From NCBI RefSeq assembly GCF_030867145.1, contig NC_134415.1, positions 6,984,417 to 7,048,416 on the forward strand: DNA of 64,000 nucleotides. Reading direction: 5' to 3'. A program made the translations under genes and the position numbers. Below are positions 14,501-25,200 of the stretch, piece by piece. Origin of the DNA: Opisthocomus hoazin (lineage: Eukaryota > Chordata > Aves > Opisthocomiformes > Opisthocomidae). Under the pieces are notes generated by a model that searched no databases, was not told the DNA's origin, and worked only from the letters and a program-made list of their open reading frames with translations. Within the stretch, counting starts at the first letter, position 1. The number at the start of each line of letters is the position of its first letter.

Positions 14501-15592
14501 GTCAGAAATCTTGGACTAAACGGCACAGTCACAGCATGCCCATCTGGAAAATGGGCAAAAAGCCTACGCATTTTCTTCCCGGGGGACCTCGCGAGCGACC
14601 ATTTGACCACTGTTAAATACGTCTGTCGCTTTCAGTGCATCAGGGAGTCTTTTGTTATTCTTCCTTTACTAAACTGTCAGACCGTCCTGGGACGGGAAGG
14701 GACTGCAGGAAAAGGAAACACGAGGAAAGGAGATGACTGATGGCAGGAGATGAATGCGGCAGCGAAATGCACTGGCCATTTGTTTCACCTGCCACAATGC
14801 CAGTACAACGGCAACAACCAAACACTAGCAGCCTTGACAGCAGAGCACTTGCAGCTCTTAGACCCATGTGCTTAGAACAGAGGCAGTGGAGGAATGGAGG
14901 AAAACTTAATTATTTACTTCTTCAGTCCTGGTCACGACTCAAGGTCAAACTCCTTAACTGTCTTCTCAGATGTAACAGCTAATCAAAGGTGTCCTTTAAA
15001 CAATAATGGGCAAGGGATCTGACCAACAGTGAAGGGTTGGATTCTTTAACCACTTCCTGCTGGTTTCTGCTTTTCTAAAAAGTGATTGTGATTTGGCAGA
15101 GGAAGGAAAAGGAGAAATAAGGAGGAAATGAAAAGGAGCGAGGGGATTGATTGGTCTTTATTTTAGTGATTTCCCTAGTGGTAAATGGTGAGGGTGTACT
15201 GTAACTTTAACCGAACACCATCAGTTTAGTAATACATTGTCAACTTACTAATTAAACAAAACAAATTTCTGCCCAGCTTGGCAATTATTTTCTGTGCCTG
15301 TGGCAAGGAGACTCTGGTGCAAGAGAAGGGCAGTTGGAGGGGGAAGGGCTCTCTCTTCACCAGGCAGGAGGCCAGCAGTGAAATCCTCCACAGGTGTGTC
15401 CACCACAACTCCCACTTTACATGAAGACAGGAGAGAAAACAGGAATTTACCCATGCACGTCCCAGGCACTCAGCCATTACAGAGACAGATACCTTAAATA
15501 TGAAGAGGTGATATTTACAGCTGATTAGAAACACCTAATTAACATAGAACCACAGTTTTTAAAATCTCAGATATGTACGGGCCCTCAACTGA
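5542..15592. other. Ten kilobases of intergenic DNA without a recognised gene
   Basis: I read through this block without finding an ORF, exon, tRNA or repeat I can name. Open frames are at most about 150 codons and look random. There are several AT-rich blocks with homeodomain-type cores, for example around 9050-9260 and 11640-11900, which could be regulatory, but nothing in the sequence alone proves it. The 9640-9780 stretch is somewhat GC-rich but too short to be a convincing CpG island. Confidence 0.5.
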
Positions 15593-15802
15593 ATCATAGA
15601 ATCATAAAGGTTGGAAAAGACCTCTCAGATCATGAAGTCCAACCATCACCCCAACACCATGGTGCCTGCTAAACCACGTCCCGAAGTGCCACATCCACAC
15701 GTTTTTTTTAACCCCTCCAGGGGTGGTGGGGACTCCACCACTTCCCTGGGCAGCCTGTTCCAATGCCTGACCACTCTTGCAGTGAAGAAATTATTCCTAA
15801 AT
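15593..15802 (-). mobile_element. CR1 LINE 3' end, first of three stacked copies
   Basis: On the minus strand this is a CR1 3' terminus of a different subfamily from most others in the window. Its tail is made of ATTCTATG-like units (GAATCATAGAATCATA on the plus strand), followed by GGTTGGAAAAGACCTCTCAG. The coding remnant is the minus-strand frame at 15849-15646, with the block [18 protein letters not shown], which is the CR1 ORF2 C-terminus. It stops at CTTATTCCTAA-type sequence near 15802, where a second CR1 tail begins at once. Confidence 0.9.
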
Positions 15803-15870
15803 AGAAACATAGAATCATTAAGTTTGGAAAAGACCTCTGAGATCATCAAGTCCAGCCGTCAACCGTGGGA
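15803..15870 (-). mobile_element. CR1 LINE, very short 3' tail fragment
   Basis: Only about 65 bp of a CR1 3' end is present: ACATAGAATCATTAAG on the plus strand, then TTTGGAAAAGACCTCTGAG and a TCATCAAGTCCA box. It has no coding remnant. It sits between two larger copies in the same orientation. Confidence 0.8.
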
Positions 15871-15900
15871 AAACTATTCGGCACACAGCCCTTGGCACTG

Positions 15901-16476
15901 ACAGAATCACAGAATCACAGAATGTTTGGGGTTGGAAGGGACCTCTGTGGGTCATCTAGTCCAAACCCCTGCTGAAGCAGGGTCACCCAGAGCAGGCTGC
16001 ACAGGAATGAGTCCAGGAGGGGTTTGAATATCTCCAGAGAAGGAGACTCTACAGCCCCTCTGGGCAGCCTGGTCCAGTGCTCCATCACCCTCAGAGGGAA
16101 GAAGTTCTTCCTCGTGTTCAGATGGAACTTCCTCTGCTTCAGTTTGTGCCCATTGCCCCTTGTCCTGTCGCTGGGCACCACTGGAAAGAGTCTGGCCCCA
16201 TCCTCCTGACACCCACCCTTCAGATATTTATAAGCATGTATTAGGTCCCCTCTCAGCCTTCTCTTCTCCAGGCTGAACAAGCCCAGCTCCCTCAGCCTCT
16301 CCTCATAGGAGAGATGCTCCAGTCCCCTCACCATCCTCGTAGCCCTCCGCTGGACTCTCTCCAGTAGCTCCTCATCTTTCTTGCACTGGGGAGCCCAGAA
16401 CTGGACACAGTGCTCCAGATGGGCCCTCACTAGAGCAGCGTAGAGGGGGAGGAGAAACTCCCTCGACCTGCTGACC
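15901..16476 (-). mobile_element. CR1 LINE 3' end abutting the MAP10 promoter
   Basis: This is a 575-bp CR1 fragment on the minus strand. Its tail reads CAGAATCACAGAATCACAG at 15902-15920, and a long uninterrupted frame runs from about 16476 down to 15915. The frame encodes the C-terminal ORF2 region, with blocks [40 protein letters not shown] and [20 protein letters not shown]. Aligning by eye to the longer copy at 26680-28492, homology ends near 16476, after CTGCTGACC. The 5' edge therefore lies about 110 bp before the ZNF143-like element and about 165 bp before the MAP10 start codon. The open frame without disabling changes suggests a fairly young copy. Confidence 0.93.
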
Positions 16477-16586
16477 TCCATGTTTCTCTCGGGGTGGGCA
16501 GAGGCTGCCGAGAAGCAGAAGACAAGTTTCAGCGCCCGTCCCTGCCTCAGCAGCACCCCCCCCTCAGAGCTCCGGGCCCGGCTCGG

Positions 16587-16600
16587 ACTACAGCTCCCAG
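16587..16600 (+). promoter_or_regulatory. ZNF143/STAF-type promoter element
   Basis: ACTACAGCTCCCAG fits the well-known ACTACAnnTCCCAG core bound by ZNF143 (STAF) in vertebrate CpG-island promoters. The following GGAGC also agrees with the GC at the end of the extended motif. It lies 42 bp before the MAP10 ATG, so transcription probably starts at or close to it. No TATA box is visible nearby. Confidence 0.75.
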
Positions 16601-16610
16601 GGAGCCCCGC

Positions 16611-16619
16611 GAGGGCGGG
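16611..16619 (+). promoter_or_regulatory. GC box, Sp1/KLF-type
   Basis: GAGGGCGGG contains the GGGCGG core and lies between the ZNF143-like element and the MAP10 start codon. GC boxes are common by chance in GC-rich DNA, so it supports the promoter call only weakly. Confidence 0.45.
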
Positions 16620-16642
16620 TCCCGACGGAGACCCGGCGGGGC

Positions 16643-19045
16643 ATGGCGGCCGAGGGGCTGTTCGCTCTGGAGCTGCTGGTGGAGGCGGTGCGGCTGGCGG
16701 CGCCGGGCCCCGCGCTGCGCCCGGCCGTGGCTCTGCGCCTGCTGGACTTCCCCACGCTGCTGCTGGGGCCCGCTGCCGCCGCCGCGCCGGCCCCGCCGCC
16801 GGGCCGGGCCTTCCCCTTCGGCCGCGGCAAGCGGTGCCTCTTCCGCTGGCGCCGGGCTTCGCTCTGCGCCGCGCTCCGCCGCCGCCCGCTCCGCGCCCTG
16901 CTCCTGGCGCTGCCCGCCGGGCTGGCCCCGGGGCCCCCCCGCCTGCTCGGCAGCTGCGCCGTCTCCCTGGCCCCCGCCGCCGCCGAGCTGCTCCGGCGGC
17001 CCGGGGCCCCCGCCTCCTGCGGCCGCCGCGGCTGCTTCCCGCTGCGGGACTCGGCGGGCCGCCCCGTCGGGGAGCTGCTCCTGCGCTACCGCCTCAGCAG
17101 CCTGGAGGAGGCCGGCGAGGAGCCGAGCCCCGCCGCCGACCCCACGCCGCCTGCCACCTCCCCGGAGCCCGGGGGTGAGGAGGACGAGAAGGAGGAAGAG
17201 GAGGAGGAGGAAGAGGAGCTGGAGGGCAACATCTTTTGCCCTCCCGTGCTCTATTACAGCCGCGACCCTCATCCTCCGCCGCCGCCGGCAGCAGCAGAGC
17301 CCGCGGGGAGATGGCAGCACGTCGAGGCCTGGAGACCGCAGGAGCGGGAGCGGGACCGCGGCCCCCCACGCCCCGGGCCGGGGCCCTCGCTGCTGCGCCC
17401 CGCCAGCCCTCCGCAGCTCCCCGACGCCCTGGGGCAGCTGCCGCTGCTCAGCGCCTTGCTGGCGGAGCTGGCGGTGCTGACCCGCGGCGCGGCGCCCGCT
17501 GCTCGGCACCCCGCTCCGGCCTGGCACCGTCGGGGCTCGGGAAGCGGTGGCGTGGCCTCGCCGCCCCCCAGCCCCAGCCGCTCCTCAAAGCCTGTGGAGG
17601 GGCCCAGTGGGATCCACGGAGCTGCCAGCCCTCGATTCAAGCGAGGCCAGCAAGAGGCCACTTCACCAGGGTCTTCTCGGGCTGGGAGAGGACCTCGGAG
17701 AGCTGTACCGGAGGGTGAGACAGGCTCCGAGAGGAACGGCAAAACTAAGGAAAACCGACCTCCAAGAAGGAAACTGTTGTACGGGCTGACAAATACACTG
17801 AGGCTACGGCTGCAGCAGACCAACCCTGAGAAGCTGGTAATTCTTGAAAGGAGAGAGCAGTACCGCAAAAAGCAAATGGAGGTGCTGAAGGAGAGAAGCC
17901 CTTTATCCAGAAGAAAGCTGCTCAGAAGTGCCGGAGAACAGGGTGTGGTTTCGTACAGGCACCATAGCAAGGGAGACAGTTCAAAGCAGAATAATGGGCT
18001 TGATAAAACAGTGGAGACTTCATTACAAAACAGCGCTCTCGCAGAGTGCGTTTCCATGGCGGGAGATGTGTCCCCTGACCTGCAGAAACGGGCGGTTGAA
18101 AGTCTATTGAAGAACGATGAAAGTGTACACAAGGAACGCCCGTGCAAAGTCACTACAGCCCCCTTAGTGGATGAACCTGTATTAAAATCTGCTCTCAAGG
18201 AACAGTATGCGAAAGCCCCGCTCCCAGCAGCTTTCCTATCAGATGCAAAGGGAAGTAATGTAGAAGAAATACACTTAATCCGTCGTAAAACCACAGAGCA
18301 CGATGATGCGTCTGTTGTAAGCGACCGTAAACCAAGCCCCAGCAAGAGTGCTGAAAACAACTCTGAATTCATCTACTCAGATGACTTTGTTGCTAGTCCT
18401 GAGAACACCATTTACTCAGAAGATTTCACCAGTGCTGAGTGTACGGGCAGAGACTCGGAAGCTCTTGACAGCAGTCCTGAGCCTTTGTGGCTTGAAAGCC
18501 CGAAGCGAGGTTATTCAGATACAGACTCGGAATCCAGCAGGTCCAGAATTTCAAAGACAAGTCAAAGAGCTGAATGTACTTCAGGTCTTCTGCCAGTTCC
18601 TTCCGTTTCATCTCCAGTCCAGTCTTCGAAGAGAAACCGTGACTTAAAAACCAGCAAGCAAACCAGCAGTGAATCTGTCGATTCACTTAACGATGCGTCC
18701 ATTCGAGCAAGGTTATTAGATGAAGAGCAGGAAGTCCAACAGATCAGTAAAGGAGAGAACAGGGGTGATTGGCATATTAAGCAAGTATCTACACTGAGAA
18801 GCAAACAAGTCGGCTCGGATACTGATCTGAGTATAGGGAAGGGGCAGACGCCTGCAGGGAAAAGCCAGTCGGTAACTCAAGTTAGCTCTTACCTGCCATC
18901 TGACATGCCTGATCTTGAACTTGGTGCCCTGGAAAACAGTATGTCAGACAAAGCAGATGATTTTCTAGGTGAACTACATGTTCTTAATCAATACAAGGAT
19001 ATCAGTGAACTTGTAATAAAAAAGCTTCCAGGATACACAGTGTAA
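16643..19045 (+). CDS. MAP10: Microtubule-associated protein 10 (MAP10), single coding exon
   Basis: MAP10 (MTR120, KIAA1383) binds and stabilises microtubules and acts at the spindle and midbody in cytokinesis; this role is known from the human protein. The ORF is 800 codons in one exon, as in human, against roughly 900 residues there. The recognised blocks come in the family order. The N-terminal domain starts [13 protein letters not shown] (6-18), with [10 protein letters not shown] (31-40) and [10 protein letters not shown] (59-68). Next come an acidic run (179-194), NIFCPP (196-201), [15 protein letters not shown] (266-280), [15 protein letters not shown] (376-390), YSDDF and YSEDF (578-582, 591-595), SSYLPS (748-753) and the C-terminus [16 protein letters not shown] (785-800). 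The ATG has G at -3 and G at +4, no ATG lies between the promoter motif and it, and the first residues match the family start. The usual HPHLAWLY signature is reduced to HPAPAWHR (289-296). The first 300 codons are extremely GC-rich; the rest is not. No frameshift or internal stop is present, so the gene looks intact. Confidence 0.95.
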   Translation: MAAEGLFALELLVEAVRLAAPGPALRPAVALRLLDFPTLLLGPAAAAAPAPPPGRAFPFGRGKRCLFRWRRASLCAALRRRPLRALLLALPAGLAPGPPRLLGSCAVSLAPAAAELLRRPGAPASCGRRGCFPLRDSAGRPVGELLLRYRLSSLEEAGEEPSPAADPTPPATSPEPGGEEDEKEEEEEEEEELEGNIFCPPVLYYSRDPHPPPPPAAAEPAGRWQHVEAWRPQERERDRGPPRPGPGPSLLRPASPPQLPDALGQLPLLSALLAELAVLTRGAAPAARHPAPAWHRRGSGSGGVASPPPSPSRSSKPVEGPSGIHGAASPRFKRGQQEATSPGSSRAGRGPRRAVPEGETGSERNGKTKENRPPRRKLLYGLTNTLRLRLQQTNPEKLVILERREQYRKKQMEVLKERSPLSRRKLLRSAGEQGVVSYRHHSKGDSSKQNNGLDKTVETSLQNSALAECVSMAGDVSPDLQKRAVESLLKNDESVHKERPCKVTTAPLVDEPVLKSALKEQYAKAPLPAAFLSDAKGSNVEEIHLIRRKTTEHDDASVVSDRKPSPSKSAENNSEFIYSDDFVASPENTIYSEDFTSAECTGRDSEALDSSPEPLWLESPKRGYSDTDSESSRSRISKTSQRAECTSGLLPVPSVSSPVQSSKRNRDLKTSKQTSSESVDSLNDASIRARLLDEEQEVQQISKGENRGDWHIKQVSTLRSKQVGSDTDLSIGKGQTPAGKSQSVTQVSSYLPSDMPDLELGALENSMSDKADDFLGELHVLNQYKDISELVIKKLPGYTV

Positions 19046-19205
19046 TTACAAGTTTTCACTGTCTGGACTAAGATATGGTATTTAAGTTTTGTAAGGCCTG
19101 TTCCATTTAGCTGCAATATACAAGTTAATTTAAGACTTTATTGTGTACGTTTAATACATTGTTGAATTAAGAGGTTTTTAAAATAAACTACTATTTGAAT
19201 CTGTA
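19046..19205 (+). other. MAP10: MAP10 3' UTR (predicted)
   Basis: AT-rich sequence follows the TAA stop and runs to about 20 bp past the first canonical polyadenylation hexamer. The length is inferred from that hexamer; longer isoforms using later signals cannot be ruled out. Confidence 0.6.
19182..19187 (+). terminator. Polyadenylation signal AATAAA for MAP10
   Basis: This is the first canonical AATAAA after the MAP10 stop codon, 137 bp downstream of it. Cleavage would be expected near 19200-19210. Confidence 0.65.
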
Positions 19206-22200
19206 ATGAATGGCTCTTAAGTGGTACCTACAGCGTGACTTCAGTGTCCGTACCTTAATACAAAAGTAATCCAAACAGCACAAGAAACATAAATGATTGT
19301 CGAAAGTAGAAACGACAGAAGCAGCAAATGTCAGTACCCACAAAACTTATCCAGGCAGAAGTCGTAACATACCACAGAAACAGCCAAGGGCAAAATAACG
19401 TTCCTAACTGAACATGAAGTTTTTATCCCTCGTGAAAATAGTTCCATACTTCGTTTTCATTACAAATAGTTACTTAAAATGTATCGTCGCGGGCAGTAAC
19501 AGCACAGACTTTTACCAGCTAATCTATATGACATTGTATTTGGTTCACTGTTCTATCACCAAATACAGTGACCAGAACTAGAGGAGCCCTTTTAGAGTTT
19601 CATAGGTTGAAGTTTCTCATTTATCTCAGATGTTCACTATTTATTATAAAATAGTTTAAGAATTATCGGTGACAGTAAATCTATATAACCTGGGAGAGCT
19701 TTGAGAGGTTGATAGAAGTTACTTGACCTTGAAGACTAAGGGTGTGCAAAGAGCAGGGAAGAGGGCAGTAAATTTTCAACGCTTCGCCACTCCCTGATTG
19801 CATTCCCTGACACTGGGGAAAGGGGGGGCAGCACCCACAGTCTGGAAACTCGGAACAAATGAGCATATTACATCATGATTTAAAGATTTGAGATAATGAA
19901 GAATTTGCCATGTCCCCTTTTCTGTTCCGTTGGTTGAACTGCCACCTGCCACATCCCCTTTTCTGTTATGATGGTTGAACTACCATGTGATGGTCGCTTT
20001 TGATTTCTGGTTTGGTTTTCATGACTTCCAGTTTGATCACTGAGCTGATTTTGTTTAACTACCGAGCGTTTTTTAGTGTCCGTATCCCTGTTACAAATTT
20101 CAGAGACATTCTTGGAGTTGCATCTGAAGTTAACTCAGAATTCCTGCCCTGGATTTTAGGTCTCTCTTGTCTCCCCTTTCCACTCTGAGTACTTCACCTC
20201 CTTTGCCAGCTTTACATTCCTAACTGTCTCATCATTTAGGACATGCATCCTCAAGGTTAAACGACGGACTTACCAACTCTTTTCCTTACATTCTGACTTC
20301 TTTACACAGCTTTTTCATTTCTCGATGTAGTTCTCCATGTACTTACTGCAAGAGCCTGTGTTCATGCTTGAACATCTTGGAGGGATTTTTTGTTTATTTT
20401 GTAGGAATGACAGTACCTCTCCTATTTAAAGTACTAACATCTGTGAGGATTATTGAAGTATCTGGTGTTGACTTCTGAGACCACCACTAATATTTTTAAC
20501 CTAAAGGTAAGCAGCTGAAATTACCCATATGTCAAAGGAATCTCTGGCCAGAGCAATTTTGAAGTGTTATTTAGGGTGCCTCTGTTTCATCAGCTCCAAT
20601 TCCAGACCAAAATATGTTTTTTGTCTTTCTTCTCCTAATGCCATGAACTTCTTTCTTTGATACACGTGGATTCAGGCTGTCATTTATACATGGCAGGAAT
20701 TCTGATTTTACTGATGGAATAAGATCTTGCAGTCCTCATGGGCAAAACTACCATTAAAGTGCAATGCTGCCCAACCATTTTTACTGTGCGGCTATTTAAA
20801 AGAGTTGCTAACACTAAGAGTCCACGATTTGAAGATCATTACTTAAGAAAAGTTTCTTTTAAAAATAATTTTTAAAATTTATTTTAGGACAAATTTCCAG
20901 TCCTTTTTCTATCCCCGATCCCATCTTCACTTTTCAATTTCCAAAAGCAAGTATGGTAGGAACATTTTGTGTTGTTGTTCAAATAATGAAACAAATATCT
21001 TTCCAGCTAATTTTATTTGGGATAATATTTCTAATGTTTATTATGTAATGGCATTTATAATTTTATCAGGAGAATGATGAAAATGAAAGAAAATGCATAC
21101 TAGAAAGACAGTAGGAGACATTACACAAGAACAGAATGTCAGCATGAAGCTTACATGTTTTAGTTTGGTTTTGTCTTTTTCTGTCTTTTAGGTCTTTTCT
21201 ACCTATAGACTCAAGGTAGTTGTTATTGCATGGAGAGGTTAACAGATAGTTTCTACCCTCTGGGATAACAATCTTTTTCAGATATTGTCTACGTTGTTGT
21301 GAGAGTAAATGAAATTTTACTTAATATTCAAACAGCAACTCTCAGTCAACAAAAATGGGAAGGACCTTCGTGTCACTGATTCATCACCGAAAACTCATAA
21401 ACCAATATATTGGCAAGAAGTACCTGCTGATGACAAGAAGATTCTGTATGTCAACCCAACAGAGCAAAACAGAGATATTTATTATCGGTATAAAATATGG
21501 GTGAAAAAAAGGCATCAACAAGTTCCCTTTTGTACAAATCCTATAATAATCTGCACTCAACTTCATTATCTTAGCTAGCAAATTCTGTCATTATAACTTG
21601 CATCCTGTACCCCTGTGGTAAGTTGTTAACGTCAGAGGTTTAATAAGAGCTTTCTCTAACGGAAGTATTACACCAATTTTTGACAAAGACATCATTTCTA
21701 AATTGTAAGGGCTAAATTGCATGGATTATATTTGTGAAGGGGACATGGCAGTATGCTGGGAAAAGCAAATAACAGCAGCATATCCCCCGCAGTGCTTGCA
21801 CAGCCTTCCCAAAGGTAGCACAGATACTTCAGAGTCCATGCCTGTTTTTCAGATACCCCATAAGCACCCCAAGAAGTAGAACCGTAGTGGTAGAGCTGGG
21901 TTGTCCAAGTGAAGGAGCAGAAGTGTCAGTGCTCTCTCTGGTAGCTCTGCAGTACTCTTCTGATTTCGTCCTAAGAAAGCCAATGCATTGGAAGACTACT
22001 TTCCTGGAAAACAGCTCAACTAAAACTGTTCCCTAGGGACGGCTTCACAGACTAGACAAAGAGAAGACAGATGAAAAATCAAATCTTGTCTCACTACACG
22101 TGAAAACCCTGATTTGAAAACTCAGCTTTTTGAGCAGGAATAGCAAATTTTTCCACATGCATTCAGTCCACGGTTCTTTATCAGAGTTCCTGGAAAGATT

Positions 22201-25200
22201 ATTAATTAGTACTCCTTACACTGTGGGCCTTTATCCACTGGGAGACTGAGGTAAAACCAAAACGGTTTCTAACAGTCCCCCAGCCATCTGCTTGTGAGAG
22301 CTTTCTGTTGTCACCGAAGGGTGAGCAATCCCCCTGAACACGCGGTCTCTGTTACAGATTTGTTACGCGTTTGACAGAGCCAAGGGCTAGTCACAATGCA
22401 AGGCGTCACAAACCCAAAATATTTACTGAAAGCTCCCTATTTCCTCATTTCCTACAGCCCTCGGAGATTTCATGTAGAACTGTATTTTGACTGAATTTGC
22501 TGTAGTTTTCGTTTTGGTCTCTGAGTTATTAACTCTAAAAATTTCCTTGCTCCACACTATTAAGCAGTAAACTATAGTTACTTGAAATTCAAGTTTCACA
22601 TTGTTAGTTACACTTTAAACTTTACTACAGTGAAATTAAAATGTGAGAAGTAATTAACTAAGTTTAGTACAGAACCTCACTAAACAAAGCCATCTAGTTT
22701 CTTACTTTTGACTTTTTGATTTAGCCACTGATCTTTGCTTTAGTCTGTATGATATTCTAGAAATAAGGTAGATGGGTGTTTAAAACCATAATTTTCTTGC
22801 TTAAGATAAGGGTGGTTAAATCAGCTCAAATAAAATTGAACTTAGTGTTTCACCACAAGTCCCAAACTGAGAAATAGACCCTAAACCAAGTTTGCTATGA
22901 CTGTCTTTTAAAGTTATTTCAGCATACTGTTTATTAAAATAAATTTAGATAGCCAGCACTGTATAACTGACGGTGCGATGGGATGACCAGGATACCAAAT
23001 ACTGACAGTTTGGGTGATTTTACCTCTTCTACTGTGACATTTTCCTGCTGTTAGGTAGTTCTGATCAGTGGCTGGGAACATTTTTAAGAAGTCCCAGCCA
23101 GGCATGTTTTCTCCACTTTATTTTTCATTCGTCAGCTCTCAGCACTCTGATTTGTGATTTCTCTGATGATAGTTCCTACCACCTATTTTACAATTTGTAA
23201 TCCCTTCATCATTTTGGAAGCCCTTTTCCTGAGTTTGCTGAAATGACATCGAGCCTTGGTAACTGTGCAATTGAATTTTTTGACTTTTTTGACTTCTTAC
23301 TACTTTCCTTTTTCTAGATCCCAGTATTTTATGATGCCTGCTGTTGTAATCATTTTGTTTCTCTTTGTGTAAGTGCTGCTCAGAGTTAAATGCTAGTCAT
23401 TATTTGGAAATCTGTGGGACTTTGCTTTCCTTTTCTCAGCATTTGTCACCTGCATCTACTTTACTGCTTGCTCAGCTTTGATTGTCTAGAAAGAAGTCAA
23501 GTCACTCAGTCTTACATTCACATCCTTAAAAGGTTTTGTTGACTGCTACACGCAGGCTCTTCACCAGCTCCTGTGAAATGTAACACTGCTCATGCAGAGC
23601 TGCAGAATGACCAACCAGGACTGGGAACATTTGCCCGTGGTTATCAGGCATCAGATTTCTCTACCACTCCCAAACCCTGCCTTTAATCCTTTTCTAAAGT
23701 TTTGGTTTCCAAATTAACCTGTCTTTTAAGATGACTGAAGCCATCTCTGTGAGAACAGATGCTGGCTTTAATTTAACATGCATTTAGAGCAAATGGCAAT
23801 CGCAGCTGCTGTAGCTAATGTTTGCTACCAGCTAGCTGTTTCCATTTTCCAGCCTCCCTTTTAGTCAGTGCACTGCTGGATTTTAATTTCAGTTTCGTTC
23901 ACATTCAGATTCTTCCCTCATTTTAAATTCCTTGTATGTATGCAGCTCCGTTATGCTGAAGTCACCCAGATGAGCTGCAGCTTCACTGCCTTTTTCTTGT
24001 TTGGCATTGACATTCACCTGTGTTAAACTGGTTTTGTTTTGGTTTGGCTTTTATGATTTCACTTGTCTGAATTTTATATGACAGTTGTAATGTAAACCTC
24101 CCTTGACTTTACAGAATTGCTTGCATTTTCCCAGAAGGGTAGTCAGTGTTCTCTTGGTTTCTAGACGATGAATTTAAATGCCTCATGCTGGAGAAAACAG
24201 TATTAATCTTCAGTTCTGCAGAGACCTCTGCAAGTGATTCACTTAGCAATTGTTTAAAATAACATGTCTTGGTAAAGGTAATGTTTAAATAACATCTGAG
24301 ATACACATTACTCCTAACTAAATTAACATTTAAAGATTGATTCAGTTACAGTTGAAAAAAAAATCTAAAATGTTAAGTAAAAAACCTTAAGATTATACAT
24401 ATTTATTGTAATCAGACATTTTTCAAACGTTTTGGGTGATAGCCTAGTAGATTTCCTTCATACCTTGAAGTATCTGAGCTAAGTCAGGTAAGAATTCGGT
24501 TCTCTATGCATGCATTAACAGAAGGCAGCAGGTTTTCAAAAGGAGGTAAAGGTATTTACATGGTCAAATCTTCTGAAATTCCATGGGAATTAGTCACCTC
24601 AAAAAAAGGTCGCAGAATGGAAACCCATGCAGAGGGCTCTAACAGTATTATCTCTTGGAATGCAAAAATGTTTTTGAAAGAAGATAAGTCATGCTTCAAC
24701 AAATATTTTCAGAGCCATTTGGAAAGTTTAGTGGTATCACGAGTGAAAGAAACTCCCTTGGTGTCAAGGAAATTCCAGCTCTTTTTCTCTTGTCTTTAAC
24801 TGTCGGCAGATTGGGTATTTTCCCTGTCTCTTATGCTTATGTGCTAAGAGTACATAACCTTTGACTCTCCCCTAAATTTCAATGCCACCACGCAGTCCTG
24901 GCTGTTATTCCTCACAGTATCTCCAGAACCTTATTTCATGGACACTCCCCCCCAAATCACTGTTGTTCCTTTCACCTTGATGCCTTGCCTGTTCCAGCTT
25001 CTCCTCATCACATATTTCTCTAGATCTCAGCTTACCCATATTTATCATGCAAAAAAATCCCCAAACACTTCTCAGACACCTTCACTGGCTTGTTCTCATC
25101 TTAGACAGCAAGCTGAAGCTCTGTCATGATAATGCTGATCAAAATTTAATGGCATATGTAGTGAAGGAAACTCTTCAGGAAACATGGTCAAACCTTGCTA

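Larger units (their letters stand above)
16480..17560. promoter_or_regulatory. CpG island over the MAP10 promoter and 5' coding region
   Basis: GC content and CpG density rise sharply just after the CR1 fragment and stay very high through roughly the first 300 codons of MAP10. They then fall back to ordinary levels by about 17650. This is the only clear CpG island in the window. It fits a broadly expressed gene with a TATA-less promoter. The boundaries are judged by eye. Confidence 0.8.

Noticed and set aside
15915..16556. Minus-strand 213-codon frame that could be taken for a divergent gene sharing the MAP10 promoter
   Set aside because: From about residue 28 onward it is CR1 ORF2 C-terminus; the first residues are read-through of promoter DNA. 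It is a transposon remnant.
16494..17480. Plus-strand 328-codon frame beginning with GTG just upstream of MAP10
   Set aside because: It is an out-of-frame reading of the GC-rich MAP10 5' end, with an Arg/Pro/Ala-only composition and no ATG start.
16547..17527. Minus-strand open frame of 326 codons antisense to MAP10
   Set aside because: It is a shadow frame created by extreme GC content, which removes stop codons. Its composition is nearly all A, G, R, P and Q and it has no family resemblance.
17269..18372. Minus-strand open frame of 367 codons antisense to MAP10
   Set aside because: It overlaps the well-supported MAP10 frame on the other strand, has no recognisable domain and starts in GC-rich coding sequence. 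It is best explained as a by-product of the MAP10 codon composition.
21309..21578. Small plus-strand frame preceded by a TTTTTCAG acceptor-like site, considered as an exon
   Set aside because: No donor site in a sensible position, no known protein match, and acceptor-like pyrimidine-AG sites are frequent in AT-rich DNA.
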